Notes: a model not told the origin generated them from the sequence alone. A DNA stretch of 13,984 bases from an uncultured Oscillospiraceae bacterium (GCA_910588105.1 CAJUQD010000065.1:1-13984); one strand, 5' to 3'. Positions 7,662 through 13,854 are shown, numbered from the stretch's first letter. A program made the numbers and translations.

Positions 7662-7697
7662 AGGCTCCCCCTCCTTACAGGGGAGCCTATGCGCTTT
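7653..7697 (-). promoter_or_regulatory. Perfect 18-bp hairpin over the dapF start codon
   Basis: AAAGCGCATAGGCTCCCC (7653-7670) is matched without mismatch by its reverse complement at 7680-7697, with a nine-base loop at 7671-7679. In the dapF mRNA the loop reads UGUAAGGAG, so the SD is displayed in the loop. The AUG and first codons (AUG CGC UUU) are paired in the 3' arm. There is no U-run, so it is not an intrinsic terminator. It could be a translational control element or a fortuitous inverted duplication. Confidence 0.75.
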
Positions 7698-7727
7698 GGC
7701 CTGACCGTTATGCAGAGGGTTTTTCGC

Positions 7728-7910
7728 TTAGAGCAATTCTAGGAAATAGCAATAAAGCAACAGGAATGGCACAATAATGGCAAACGAGAAAACGCCCAAA
7801 AGGAATGGGACGAGCGGCGAAGATGGATGGCGGCCAATGGCCGGATTGTAAACGCAGCTGAATCTAGTCAGACCGAATCCAAAAGCAAAAATCCCGCAGA
7901 ATACTTTCAT
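7728..7910 (-). CDS. Possible small membrane protein
   Basis: This is an open frame of 60 codons. The product starts MKVFCGIFAFGFGLTRFSC, and its last 30 residues are almost entirely hydrophobic (PLVPFLLGVFSFAIIVPFLL and onward), which predicts a membrane helix. A GAGGAG lies 11 nt before the ATG, a little far. The DNA is far more AT-rich than dapF next door. No family is recognised. It could be a genuine small protein, a remnant in a decayed region, or chance; the ribosome-binding site and hydrophobicity favour a real gene only moderately. Confidence 0.4.
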   Translation of the reverse strand: MKVFCGIFAFGFGLTRFSCVYNPAIGRHPSSPLVPFLLGVFSFAIIVPFLLLYCYFLELL

Positions 7911-8325
7911 GGCAAGCGTATCTCCTCATTGCTTGGTAGACTATTCCCACCTGAAAATCAATCAAGACCGGCTGTACCTGCCTCAATTTTTGTTCTTATT
8001 TCTCCATCGGACAGTCCACCTATAACTAATAGCTTACCGCGGGCAGAAACAATTGTGACCGCGGCGTCAGCAGCTCAATTTATATTTTCTTGTGTGCTGC
8101 TTAAATCACTCGGTTTGAATGAATCCAAATGTTTTGTAGAGATTTTGTGGTTATTTGGTCTGAAAGTGCCGTGGATTGAAGTTTCACCGTGGCGGCTGAA
8201 CGAGGTGATCCAGCTGGCGGCGGACGGAATTCAGCAGGTGCTTGGTGGGCGGCTTTCGGCGGTTGCCGCCCTAGTGCACACTTCAACCAGAAACGGGATG
8301 CGGGTGGGATGCAATGCCGGAACAT
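7911..8325. other. AT-rich stretch without a convincing gene
   Basis: No supported gene is present. On the minus strand a stop-to-stop stretch of 38 codons (8074-7958) has protein-like composition (VTIVSARGKLLVIGGLSDG) but no start codon or SD, which suggests a gene remnant. A 166-codon open frame on the plus strand covers the whole area without a recognisable product or SD. Composition shifts from AT-rich (before about 8180) back to GC-rich, as expected of a junction between DNA of different origin. Confidence 0.35.
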
Positions 8326-8363
8326 AAAAAGGCCCCCGGCTGGATGGGGATCCAGCCGGGGGC
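8326..8363 (-). terminator. Intrinsic terminator
   Basis: The 13-bp stem GCCCCCGGCTGGA/TCCAGCCGGGGGC (8332-8344 with 8351-8363) has a six-base loop. On the minus strand it is followed by CTTTTTA. This is a strong rho-independent terminator only about 40 bp after the promoter at 8400-8428. Confidence 0.9.
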
Positions 8364-8393
8364 AGGTAAGCGGGGGTGCTTACCACGGGGTAC
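8326..8393 (-). ncRNA. Candidate small structured RNA, about 70 nt
   Basis: A near-consensus sigma-A promoter (8400-8428) would start a transcript near 8393. That transcript would run through hairpin GGTAAGC-ACCCCC-GCTTACC (8384-8365) straight into the terminator stem at 8363-8332 and its U-run. Nothing is left for a protein: the only AUG in the transcript opens a frame that has no stop before the terminator. The first loop (ACCCCC) is complementary to GGGGG of the terminator stem, so the two structures could exchange. I do not recognise the family. An attenuated leader is the other possibility, although no gene begins on this strand just downstream. Confidence 0.5.
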
Positions 8394-8399
8394 ATAAAT

Positions 8400-8428
8400 A
8401 GTATACCACAAGAGGACAAGGATTGCAA
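8400..8428 (-). promoter_or_regulatory. Sigma-A promoter of the short RNA
   Basis: On the minus strand TTGCAA (8428-8423), a 17-nt spacer and TATACT (8405-8400) differ from consensus by two bases and one base. Transcription would begin about 7 nt past the -10 and meet the hairpin pair at 8384-8332 at once. Confidence 0.72.
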
Positions 8429-8580
8429 GAGGGCAAATTGAACAAGATAATAAATTCATCGGCCCCCATATCCCCATCGTTGGCACTGCCCCGGGTAAAC
8501 AAGCCCTAGGACTGTACAAGATGGGCTCAAACCCATAGGATTTCCCTTCGGTCAATCACATCCGGCAGACTACAGAATTC

Positions 8581-8617
8581 GGGAGAGAGGTAACTTCCAT
8601 TACGTTACCTCTCTCCC
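8581..8617. other. Perfect 14-bp hairpin after the spoVT stop
   Basis: GGGAGAGAGGTAAC (8581-8594) pairs with 8604-8617 around a nine-base loop. It lies 40 bp past the stop of the recombinase-SpoVT frame and may terminate it. However, neither strand shows a clear T-run, so factor-assisted termination or mRNA 3'-end protection is as likely. The rest of 8429-8657 holds no gene that I can support. Confidence 0.6.
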
Positions 8618-8657
8618 TTGTCTCGTCCTTTTGCAGCGCTATTGTGCCCGGATCAAC

Positions 8658-9101
8658 TCAGCTCTCCATATGGCGGCCCAGAAAGCCGGCTACCGTCTGG
8701 GCCAGCTTTAGCTCCACCTCGCTCAGGGCCGGAGCGTCGCCGTCGCTGACGAACGCCACACAGCCCAGCACGTCTCCCTCGGACAAAATGGGCACCGCGA
8801 TGAGTACCCGATATTTGTCGCTGCCGTCACACAGAGGCAGGGCCTGCTCAGCCTGGACGCTGCGGCGCTCCTCCATGATCTGCTCAATCTGCGGCGATAC
8901 CCGCTTGTCCACCACCTCCCGGCGGGGGACACCGCCTCCAGCGATGATGCTGTCCCGGTCTGTGATGACGGCGGGCAGACCCGCCACCCGGCTGATGGTG
9001 TCGCACAGCTGGGCGGCAAAATCGGATACATCGCCCAATTGAGAGTATTTTTTGAAAATGACGCCGCCTTCCCGGTCGGTGTAGATCTCCAAGGGGTCGC
9101 C
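8658..9101 (-). pseudogene. spoVT: C-terminal part of spoVT, separated from its AbrB domain
   Basis: The 147 residues from GDPLEIYTDREG to AGFLGRHMES align end to end with the GAF-like regulatory part of SpoVT. Anchors are VIFKKYS, ITDRDSIIA, IMEERRSV and VAGFLGRHME, and B. subtilis SpoVT has 148 residues from the same GDPLEI motif. SpoVT is a forespore transcription regulator with an N-terminal AbrB DNA-binding domain of about 30 residues before this point. That N-terminal segment is absent here and was not found elsewhere in the window. The fragment therefore looks like the distal half of a gene split by integration, recoverable if the element leaves precisely. Confidence 0.88.
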
Positions 9102-10826
9102 GTTGCTGATAACTTTGACAGTAAAAACTTTCCCAGTGTGCTTGTCACTCTCCTGGGTGATTTGGATCTCGTAGGGGCGGATATCATCCGCCCGGACAGA
9201 GGCCATTGCTGCCACGGCCTCCGGCTTTTCCTCCGAAAGGCTCCCGCTGCGCAGGATGCTGTCCACATCGGTTTGGAGCTGGACTTCAATGTGATCCTCA
9301 TAAACCCTGATTTTTTGAATGATGAGCTGGAGGTCGTTTCGGTCCAGTTTGGGCTTGGCCAGGATGTCGTCAAAAACCTCCATGGCCGTTTTGGCCGCCC
9401 GGTTGACCTGGATGATGGTGTTGCGCTTGTCTACTGTCATGGTGATCTGGTTTTGGATACCCTCGATGCGGTGGAGCAGGTCGCTCTCCAATTCGTCGTA
9501 GGTTTCCTCCAGAGTCTCTTCCCGGTCCGGGTGTTTCATGATGTCCCGGATGCGCTGGCGTTTCGTGGCTTTCAGCTCCTCCTGGAGGTCCGCCAGCACC
9601 GCTCCCAGGTTGGCGGCGGACTGCTCCGTTTCGGCCACGTCCTGCTCCTCGCGGGCCAGGTCGGCGTTCAGCCGGTCCAGAATAGCGGCGGAGTTATCCT
9701 TTACCTTCTGAATGTAGATTTTCAGCAGCTCGTCCAGCTTGTCCACCCGGATGTGGTGGCTGGTGCAGCCTTTCAACCCCCTGCGGTGGTAGGTACCGCA
9801 GCGGTAGGCGTCCTTGATGTCCCGGCGGCTCATGGCAAACATAGGGGACCCGCAATCCCCGCACTCCAGGAAACCGGAGTACACGTTGTCATACTTTTTC
9901 TGGCCCCGGTAGTGGGCGGTGGACCGGCTCTCCCGCAGGGCGCGGGCGGTGGCGAAGGTGCGGTAGTCAATGATCTCCTGGTGATGATGTTCAATAACAA
10001 TGTGGTCCAGCTCATCCCGTTTGATTTCCCTGCCGTTGATTTTCTTCCGGGTGTATTTGCCCTGCCGGAGGGTCCCGATGTAGAAGTCATTGTCAATAAT
10101 GCCCTGCACGGTCACGATGGCCCAGGCGGGCTTGACGGTCCGGCGGTACGCCTCCCCTGCAGCCTCCTTGCGGTCCCGCTCCGCCATGCGGGGAGTGGGG
10201 ACGCCTTCATCCGTGAGTTGGTTGGCGATTTTCTTGTAGCCCCAGCCGTCGATGTAGAGCTGGAAAATTCTTCGAACAATTTCCGCTTCTGTGGGGACGA
10301 CCTCGAACTCCTGCTTTTTATTCACGATGTAGCCGTAGGGGGCGGCGCAAATCCATTTGCCGTCCTGCTGGCGGCGCTTGATAACCGTTTTTACTTTTTT
10401 GCTGGTATCGGTGACGGGCATTTCGTTGATGATGAAGGTGAATTGAATTTTCAGCCAATCATCGTCGTTGGGGAAGTCCACGTTTTCCCCGATGGAGATG
10501 ATGCGGACTCCGGCGTCTCGGAGGTCTTCCAGCTCCACCAGACCGCGGCTGTTCCGTCGGGAGAAACGGGAGAAGTCCTTGACGATGAGGATGTCCTTTT
10601 TGTGGCTCACCAGCTCCCGCCGCATGGTCTGGTAGTTCTCCCGCTGCTCGAAGGTGTAGCCGGAGCGGTCCCGGTCCTCGTAGAAGGTCAAGGTGCTGCC
10701 TGGGAATTTCTGCTTCACGAAGTCCGCGATGATGGCCTTCTGGTTTTCGATGGAGGTGTTGTCCCGGTTCAGCTCCTCATCTACAGAGATGCGGCAGTAT
10801 CCGGCGATGTCAAATTTTTCAATCAT
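8658..10826 (-). CDS. Large serine recombinase fused in frame to the SpoVT C-terminal domain
   Basis: This is a 722-aa frame. Residues 1-150 form a resolvase domain with catalytic S14 in YCRISVDEE and the conserved KDFSRFSRR (83-91). Residues 160-275 form the recombinase domain. A zinc ribbon has CGDC (C322, C325) with C343 and C354, and a coiled-coil-rich region runs to about 500. These belong to the large serine integrase/SpoIVCA group, which integrates and excises elements by site-specific recombination. From residue 576 (GDPLEIYTDREG) to the end the sequence is SpoVT. The ATG at 10826 follows AAAGGG by eight nucleotides; the GTG at 10835 overlaps the SD and is rejected. The natural recombinase end is probably near residue 570, so the tail comes from the host target gene. 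Confidence 0.93.
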   Translation of the reverse strand: MIEKFDIAGYCRISVDEELNRDNTSIENQKAIIADFVKQKFPGSTLTFYEDRDRSGYTFEQRENYQTMRRELVSHKKDILIVKDFSRFSRRNSRGLVELEDLRDAGVRIISIGENVDFPNDDDWLKIQFTFIINEMPVTDTSKKVKTVIKRRQQDGKWICAAPYGYIVNKKQEFEVVPTEAEIVRRIFQLYIDGWGYKKIANQLTDEGVPTPRMAERDRKEAAGEAYRRTVKPAWAIVTVQGIIDNDFYIGTLRQGKYTRKKINGREIKRDELDHIVIEHHHQEIIDYRTFATARALRESRSTAHYRGQKKYDNVYSGFLECGDCGSPMFAMSRRDIKDAYRCGTYHRRGLKGCTSHHIRVDKLDELLKIYIQKVKDNSAAILDRLNADLAREEQDVAETEQSAANLGAVLADLQEELKATKRQRIRDIMKHPDREETLEETYDELESDLLHRIEGIQNQITMTVDKRNTIIQVNRAAKTAMEVFDDILAKPKLDRNDLQLIIQKIRVYEDHIEVQLQTDVDSILRSGSLSEEKPEAVAAMASVRADDIRPYEIQITQESDKHTGKVFTVKVISNGDPLEIYTDREGGVIFKKYSQLGDVSDFAAQLCDTISRVAGLPAVITDRDSIIAGGGVPRREVVDKRVSPQIEQIMEERRSVQAEQALPLCDGSDKYRVLIAVPILSEGDVLGCVAFVSDGDAPALSEVELKLAQTVAGFLGRHMES

Positions 10827-10842
10827 CCGCTTCACCCTTTTT

Positions 10843-10856
10843 CTGTATCAATACAG
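10843..10856 (-). promoter_or_regulatory. Dyad upstream of the recombinase gene
   Basis: CTGTAT-TG-ATACAG is a perfect 14-bp dyad lying 17 bp before the recombinase ATG and directly upstream of its SD. It could be an operator for an element-encoded repressor or a small hairpin masking the leader. No clear promoter was recognised in the roughly 160 bp between this gene and the IS110 gene. Confidence 0.35.
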
Positions 10857-10987
10857 CTATTTAGCATATCGTGCCAATCTTCCATACGCATCGGCCTTCT
10901 ATTTTTACTGTGAAACCTCTCCCGCCTGGGGGGAGAAAAGGGTATAGTTCCCCCTTACCCCCAAAAAGAGGGGGCAAGATTCAAAAA

Positions 10988-12235
10988 TCAGGCAGGTTGC
11001 AGAACTGTGGCGTCAGGAGGTTGCCAGCCCAAAGCTTTCAATTTTTTGAGGTAGGCGTTTATTTTGCGTTCTCTATTGAATTGGTTGTAATAGTCTGCCC
11101 CCAAATCTTGGAAGTGCGTGCCGTCTTTCAACATATGATAAATGGCAATCAACATGGAATGTGCAACCGCAACATAAGCGCGTTTCTTCCCTCGATGGGC
11201 ACTGATTCTCTGAAATTGCGCATAGAAATAGGAATCTTTCACCTTGACCGCAGAATGTGCTCAGATAATCAGCGTAGAACGCAGCAGGGCGTTTCCCTTT
11301 CTGGTTTTCCCTGACTTGCGCTTCTTCGCACTCTCGTTGTTGCCTGGGCACAGCCCAGCCCAAGAGGAAATATGTCTGTCCGTTGGAAAACGCGACATAT
11401 CCGTACTGATCACGGCTATGACTGCTTCCGCACTTGTGTTGCCGATTCCAGGAATCTCCTGAATATTTGCAGCGGCAATCTTTTCCTCATCCTTCATATT
11501 TCGGTCAATCTCATCGTCCAACTCTTTGATATGTTTGGCCAACTCGTCGATATGTGTCAGCATGGTTCGCATCATCTTCTTTTGCAGCGTACTCAAAACG
11601 CCGTTCAGATCCTCTACCAGCTGTTCGTCCGTCGCTTTCAGATTGGCCGCGATCAGCTTATCTCTGCGCATCTTTGTAATTTTTGCCAGGTCAATCTTTT
11701 TCCCTGTCAAAAGTGTCTCCAACAAATTGCGGCCGCTTTTCCCGTTGATCGCTTTTATCGTTCCCGATATCTTTATGTTGGCTCCCTCCAGAATCTTCTG
11801 CAGCCGGTTCAATTCCGCCGCCTGCTCTTTGATCAGGCTCTTGCGGTATCCTACCAGTTCCCGCAGTTCTCTTCTCGCCTTATCCGGGATAAAACTGGCC
11901 TTTAACAAACCGTGCTGAAGCAAATCCGCGATCCATTCCGCATCTGTAGCGTCTGTCTTTCGACCTGGTACTGCCCTCATATGCTGGGCATTTACCACTA
12001 TTGCTCCCAATCCGGCGCTCTCCAATATGTTGTACACCGGCTTCCAATACGACGCTGTACTTTCCATTGCTACTTGTTCACATCCTCCCTCCTCTAGCCA
12101 TTGCGTCATTTCCAGCAGTTCCCGCGTTGTTGCTCCAAACTCCCGGATCTCCTGTTTCCTCCCTTGTTTGAAACAGGCCACAATCACCTTCTTGTGTATG
12201 TCTACACCACAACATTTGTCGTAAATCTTTTCCAT
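10988..12235 (-). pseudogene. IS110-family transposase with one in-frame TGA
   Basis: Starting MEKIYDKCCGVDIHKKVIVA, with GGAGG eight nucleotides before the ATG, this frame has a DEDD RuvC-like domain: D12, E58 in VAMESTASYWKPVY, and D95/D98 in GRKTDATDAEWIADLL. It also has the Transposase_20 domain with IPGIGNTSAEAV and the SAKKRKSGKTRKGN serine region. A TGA at 11263-11261 follows LLRSTLII. The same frame then continues without shift (AHSAVKVKDSYFYAQFQRIS) to 10988. So it is a single nonsense codon in an otherwise intact gene of 415 coding codons plus that TGA. The stop falls inside the conserved C-terminal domain and should inactivate it unless TGA is read through. Confidence 0.9.
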
Positions 12236-12441
12236 GTGTCCTTCCTCCACAAAGTATTTACGGCACGATTTCCTGTCGGCTATCATTTTACTGTACGTCC
12301 TTTTGCCGTTATCAGCTGGACAATTCGTGGTACAAATGAGGGAATCTTTAAATCAATTTCGCTTACGGGCTTGCCGCTCAGCTAAATCATCGACCTTTGC
12401 CGTCCTCTCCATTCTACCACATACTGCCTACCTCTCCGATT
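12236..12441 (-). ncRNA. Non-coding leader of IS110, possible bridge RNA locus
   Basis: About 200 bp upstream of the transposase contain no gene. In IS110-group elements such as IS621, the non-coding left end upstream of the transposase encodes the bridge RNA that specifies donor and target. The position and size fit, but I did not identify the internal loops or the complementarity to the ends, so this rests on family knowledge and location. Confidence 0.35.
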
Positions 12442-13140
12442 TCATTTATCGTGGTGCCATCTATGGCATGGGAATTTCGCTGCAACCTCGGCACAGTTAA
12501 TCATTTTTGAAAAAATACTTTGACCATCGTATCTCTCCGTCTCGTTAAGCTTAGGCAGCAAAAAACTCCATATCACGGTGTAATACTCTTGGGTAACCTC
12601 ACTGTTCTTGTCGTAGTCATAGCTACACTGCTCGAAGATGTCGGCAATTTTCTGATAGGCCCGGCGCTCGCTGGCCCGAATTACCCGGATGCGCTCCAGC
12701 AGCTCGTCGAAGTAGTCCCTTCCAAAGGGGCGGCCGTTTTTCATCAGCTCATCATTGAGCACAAAGCCTTTTTGAATGTACTCTTTCAGCGTCTTGGTGG
12801 CCCACTGGCGGAAGCGGGTGGCTTTTTTGGAGTTTACCCGGTAGCCCACAGCGATGATGGCGTCCAGGTTGTAGTACTCCAACGTGTGGTGGACAGTCCG
12901 CCCGCCTTCATCTTGAACTGTTTCCATTTTGGAAACAGTTGTGTTCCGCTCCAGCTCTCCTTCTTCGTAGATATTTTGCAGGTGCTTGCTGATGGCGGGG
13001 GGCTTTACATCAAAGAGTTCTCCCATCGCCTTTTGTGATAGCCAAAAGGTCTCGTCCTTGAACACTACACTGACAAATTCTTTCTCTCCGCCGTCGCTGT
13101 AGAGCAGAATCTCTCCGCTCTGCACCAGCTCTTTTCCCAT
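12442..13140 (-). CDS. RhuM-family protein, shortened at the C terminus
   Basis: This is a 232-aa frame. Residues 10-185 show the RhuM (virulence RhuM family) pattern: FVSVVFKDETFWLSQKAMGELFDV, ISKHLQNIYEEGEL, then YYNLDAIIAVGYRVNSKKATRFRQWA near 89-114. Family proteins are commonly over 300 residues. Here similarity fades after about residue 187 (TQEYY), and the frame ends in unrelated sequence next to the IS110 leader, so the 3' part has been lost. The start is set by GGAGG seven nucleotides before ATG; the frame upstream to 13170 lacks an SD. A good promoter lies 55 bp upstream. RhuM genes are common on mobile elements; the function is not well established. Confidence 0.8.
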   Translation of the reverse strand: MGKELVQSGEILLYSDGGEKEFVSVVFKDETFWLSQKAMGELFDVKPPAISKHLQNIYEEGELERNTTVSKMETVQDEGGRTVHHTLEYYNLDAIIAVGYRVNSKKATRFRQWATKTLKEYIQKGFVLNDELMKNGRPFGRDYFDELLERIRVIRASERRAYQKIADIFEQCSYDYDKNSEVTQEYYTVIWSFLLPKLNETERYDGQSIFSKMINCAEVAAKFPCHRWHHDK

Positions 13141-13194
13141 GCGATTTCCTCCCGTCCATTTAAGGCACACTCCCGATTCTTTTCATCAGATAAT

Positions 13195-13223
13195 ATTGTA
13201 TCACAGCCCACAGAAAAACGCAA
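13195..13223 (-). promoter_or_regulatory. Sigma-A promoter of the RhuM-family gene
   Basis: On the minus strand TTGCGT (13223-13218), a 17-nt spacer and TACAAT (13200-13195), with TG one base before the -10 (TGATACAAT). The start would be near 13188, about 48 nt before the ATG at 13140. Confidence 0.72.
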
Positions 13224-13262
13224 TCGGAATCGCCGAACAGTTTTGGGCTACCTAAATGGGTT

Positions 13263-13580
13263 TCATCGAGTGGCCTGACGCTTTCGAGCCTTTTCCCGCT
13301 GGACGGCCCGCTCAGCGGAGCGGCGGCGGTTATAGCGAAGCAGGGCGCCGGTCTCCTGGGCCAGATCCTGTTGGCCGGAATAGAACACCGCAACGGTATA
13401 TTTTTCCTCCGCGCACCTACGGTATAAGCTCCGCAGACGATCTTGTACTTCCTGGCTGGACTGGTCCTCACGGGAGAGCCAGATGTCCACCAGCTTACTT
13501 TCTTGATGAAGATTGATTTCCAACTGGGGTATCCCGTCCTTTCTCTGCGAATATTTGGAAGTATTTTCCGCTTTTTCCAC
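13263..13580 (-). CDS. Small conserved protein of mobilizable elements
   Basis: A 105-aa frame containing LEINLHQESKLVDIWLSREDQ, YRRCAEEKYTVAVFYSGQQDL and LLRYNRRRSAERAVQREKARK. From memory, this VDLWL...YLVAVFYSG...LL.YN..R pattern recurs in small proteins beside relaxase genes on Firmicutes mobilizable elements, but no biochemical role is known to me. The basic C-terminal tail could bind DNA. The only start after the in-frame TGA is GTG at 13580, without a clear SD, so the exact N terminus is uncertain. It lies about 100 bp from the oriT-like site and 122 bp upstream of the rhuM start. Confidence 0.6.
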   Translation of the reverse strand: MEKAENTSKYSQRKDGIPQLEINLHQESKLVDIWLSREDQSSQEVQDRLRSLYRRCAEEKYTVAVFYSGQQDLAQETGALLRYNRRRSAERAVQREKARKRQATR

Positions 13581-13678
13581 GGCTTTTATGCGCGGAACTA
13601 TTCAGAAAAAGGATGGGTGAATCAGCTTGTCTATGGCCAAAGCCTCCTTTCGTGACAGTTTTGCCAATCTGATTTCAC

Positions 13679-13722
13679 CAATAAGTATTGTTCAAATCCT
13701 GTATGTGCGCCCGGCGGGGCGC
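13679..13722. other. Candidate origin of transfer (oriT)
   Basis: GTATGTGCGCCC at 13701-13712 matches the MOB_Q-type nick-region sequence GTAAGTGCGCCC (RSF1010, pSK41 type) at 11 of 12 bases. The predicted nick is between 13709 and 13710. It is flanked upstream by a perfect dyad CAATA-AG-TATTG (13679-13690), the usual place for the relaxase-binding inverted repeat. Downstream is GCGCCC-GGCG-GGGCGC (13707-13722). No relaxase gene is in the window to confirm it; one should lie to the right. Confidence 0.55.
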
Positions 13723-13785
13723 TTGTTTCCTTGTATAGGTCAGTTTCCACCCGCAGGCGGCATAGGGGACAGGGGGATTTCCCCC

Positions 13786-13854
13786 CGCAAGCGCGCAAAA
13801 TGTACATTTGCGCTATGCTTGCGTGGTCATCGCCGCTTCGGCGGCGATGACCAC
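13786..13854. repeat. Nested palindromes plus a 14-bp UUCG hairpin
   Basis: CGCAAGC (13786-13792) pairs with 13817-13823, and GCGCAAA (13793-13799) pairs with 13807-13813, giving one long stem with a three-base bulge and a seven-base loop. Sharing base 13823, a second perfect stem follows: GTGGTCATCGCCGC (13823-13836) with 13841-13854 around TTCG, a C(UUCG)G tetraloop. Neither strand shows a T-run, so these are not ordinary terminators. They lie between the oriT-like site and a possible gene start at 13971. Confidence 0.8.

Larger units (their letters stand above)
10988..12441 (-). mobile_element. IS110-family insertion sequence, ends not resolved
   Basis: The element is defined by the IS110 transposase gene and its upstream non-coding leader. 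IS110 elements usually lack strong terminal inverted repeats, so the borders cannot be fixed by eye. The right limit is set at the point where the shortened rhuM frame stops; the left end lies at or just below the transposase stop at 10988. The DNA is clearly more AT-rich than the flanking backbone. Confidence 0.65.

Noticed and set aside
6117..7742. Plus-strand open frame of 541 codons across dapL, dapF and the hairpin
   Set aside because: It runs antisense through two well-identified enzymes and is rich in H, G, P and R, the usual shadow of GC-rich coding DNA.
7827..8327. Plus-strand open frame of 166 codons in the transition region
   Set aside because: No SD and no recognisable family; part of it is the complement of a more protein-like minus-strand stretch. 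Kept only as part of the region note.
8283..8555. Minus-strand 90-codon frame with a hydrophobic segment, considered as a type I toxin
   Set aside because: The frame runs through the promoter, both hairpins and the terminator of the short RNA, and has no good SD; the hydrophobic part is encoded by the promoter itself.
9039..10913. Long plus-strand open frame (624 codons) opposite the recombinase
   Set aside because: It is the complement of a gene with clear serine recombinase domains, has no SD and no recognisable product; codon bias of the real gene keeps this frame open.
10900..10980. Hairpins in the G/C-run stretch between the recombinase and IS110 (such as CCCCC-AAAAAGA-GGGGG)
   Set aside because: Short stems made of homopolymer runs with no T-run after them; too weak to call a terminator or an IS end.
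13786..13854. Terminator for the 13263-13580 gene or for a rightward gene
   Set aside because: Stems are strong, but there is no T-run on either strand, and the position is upstream, not downstream, of both genes.
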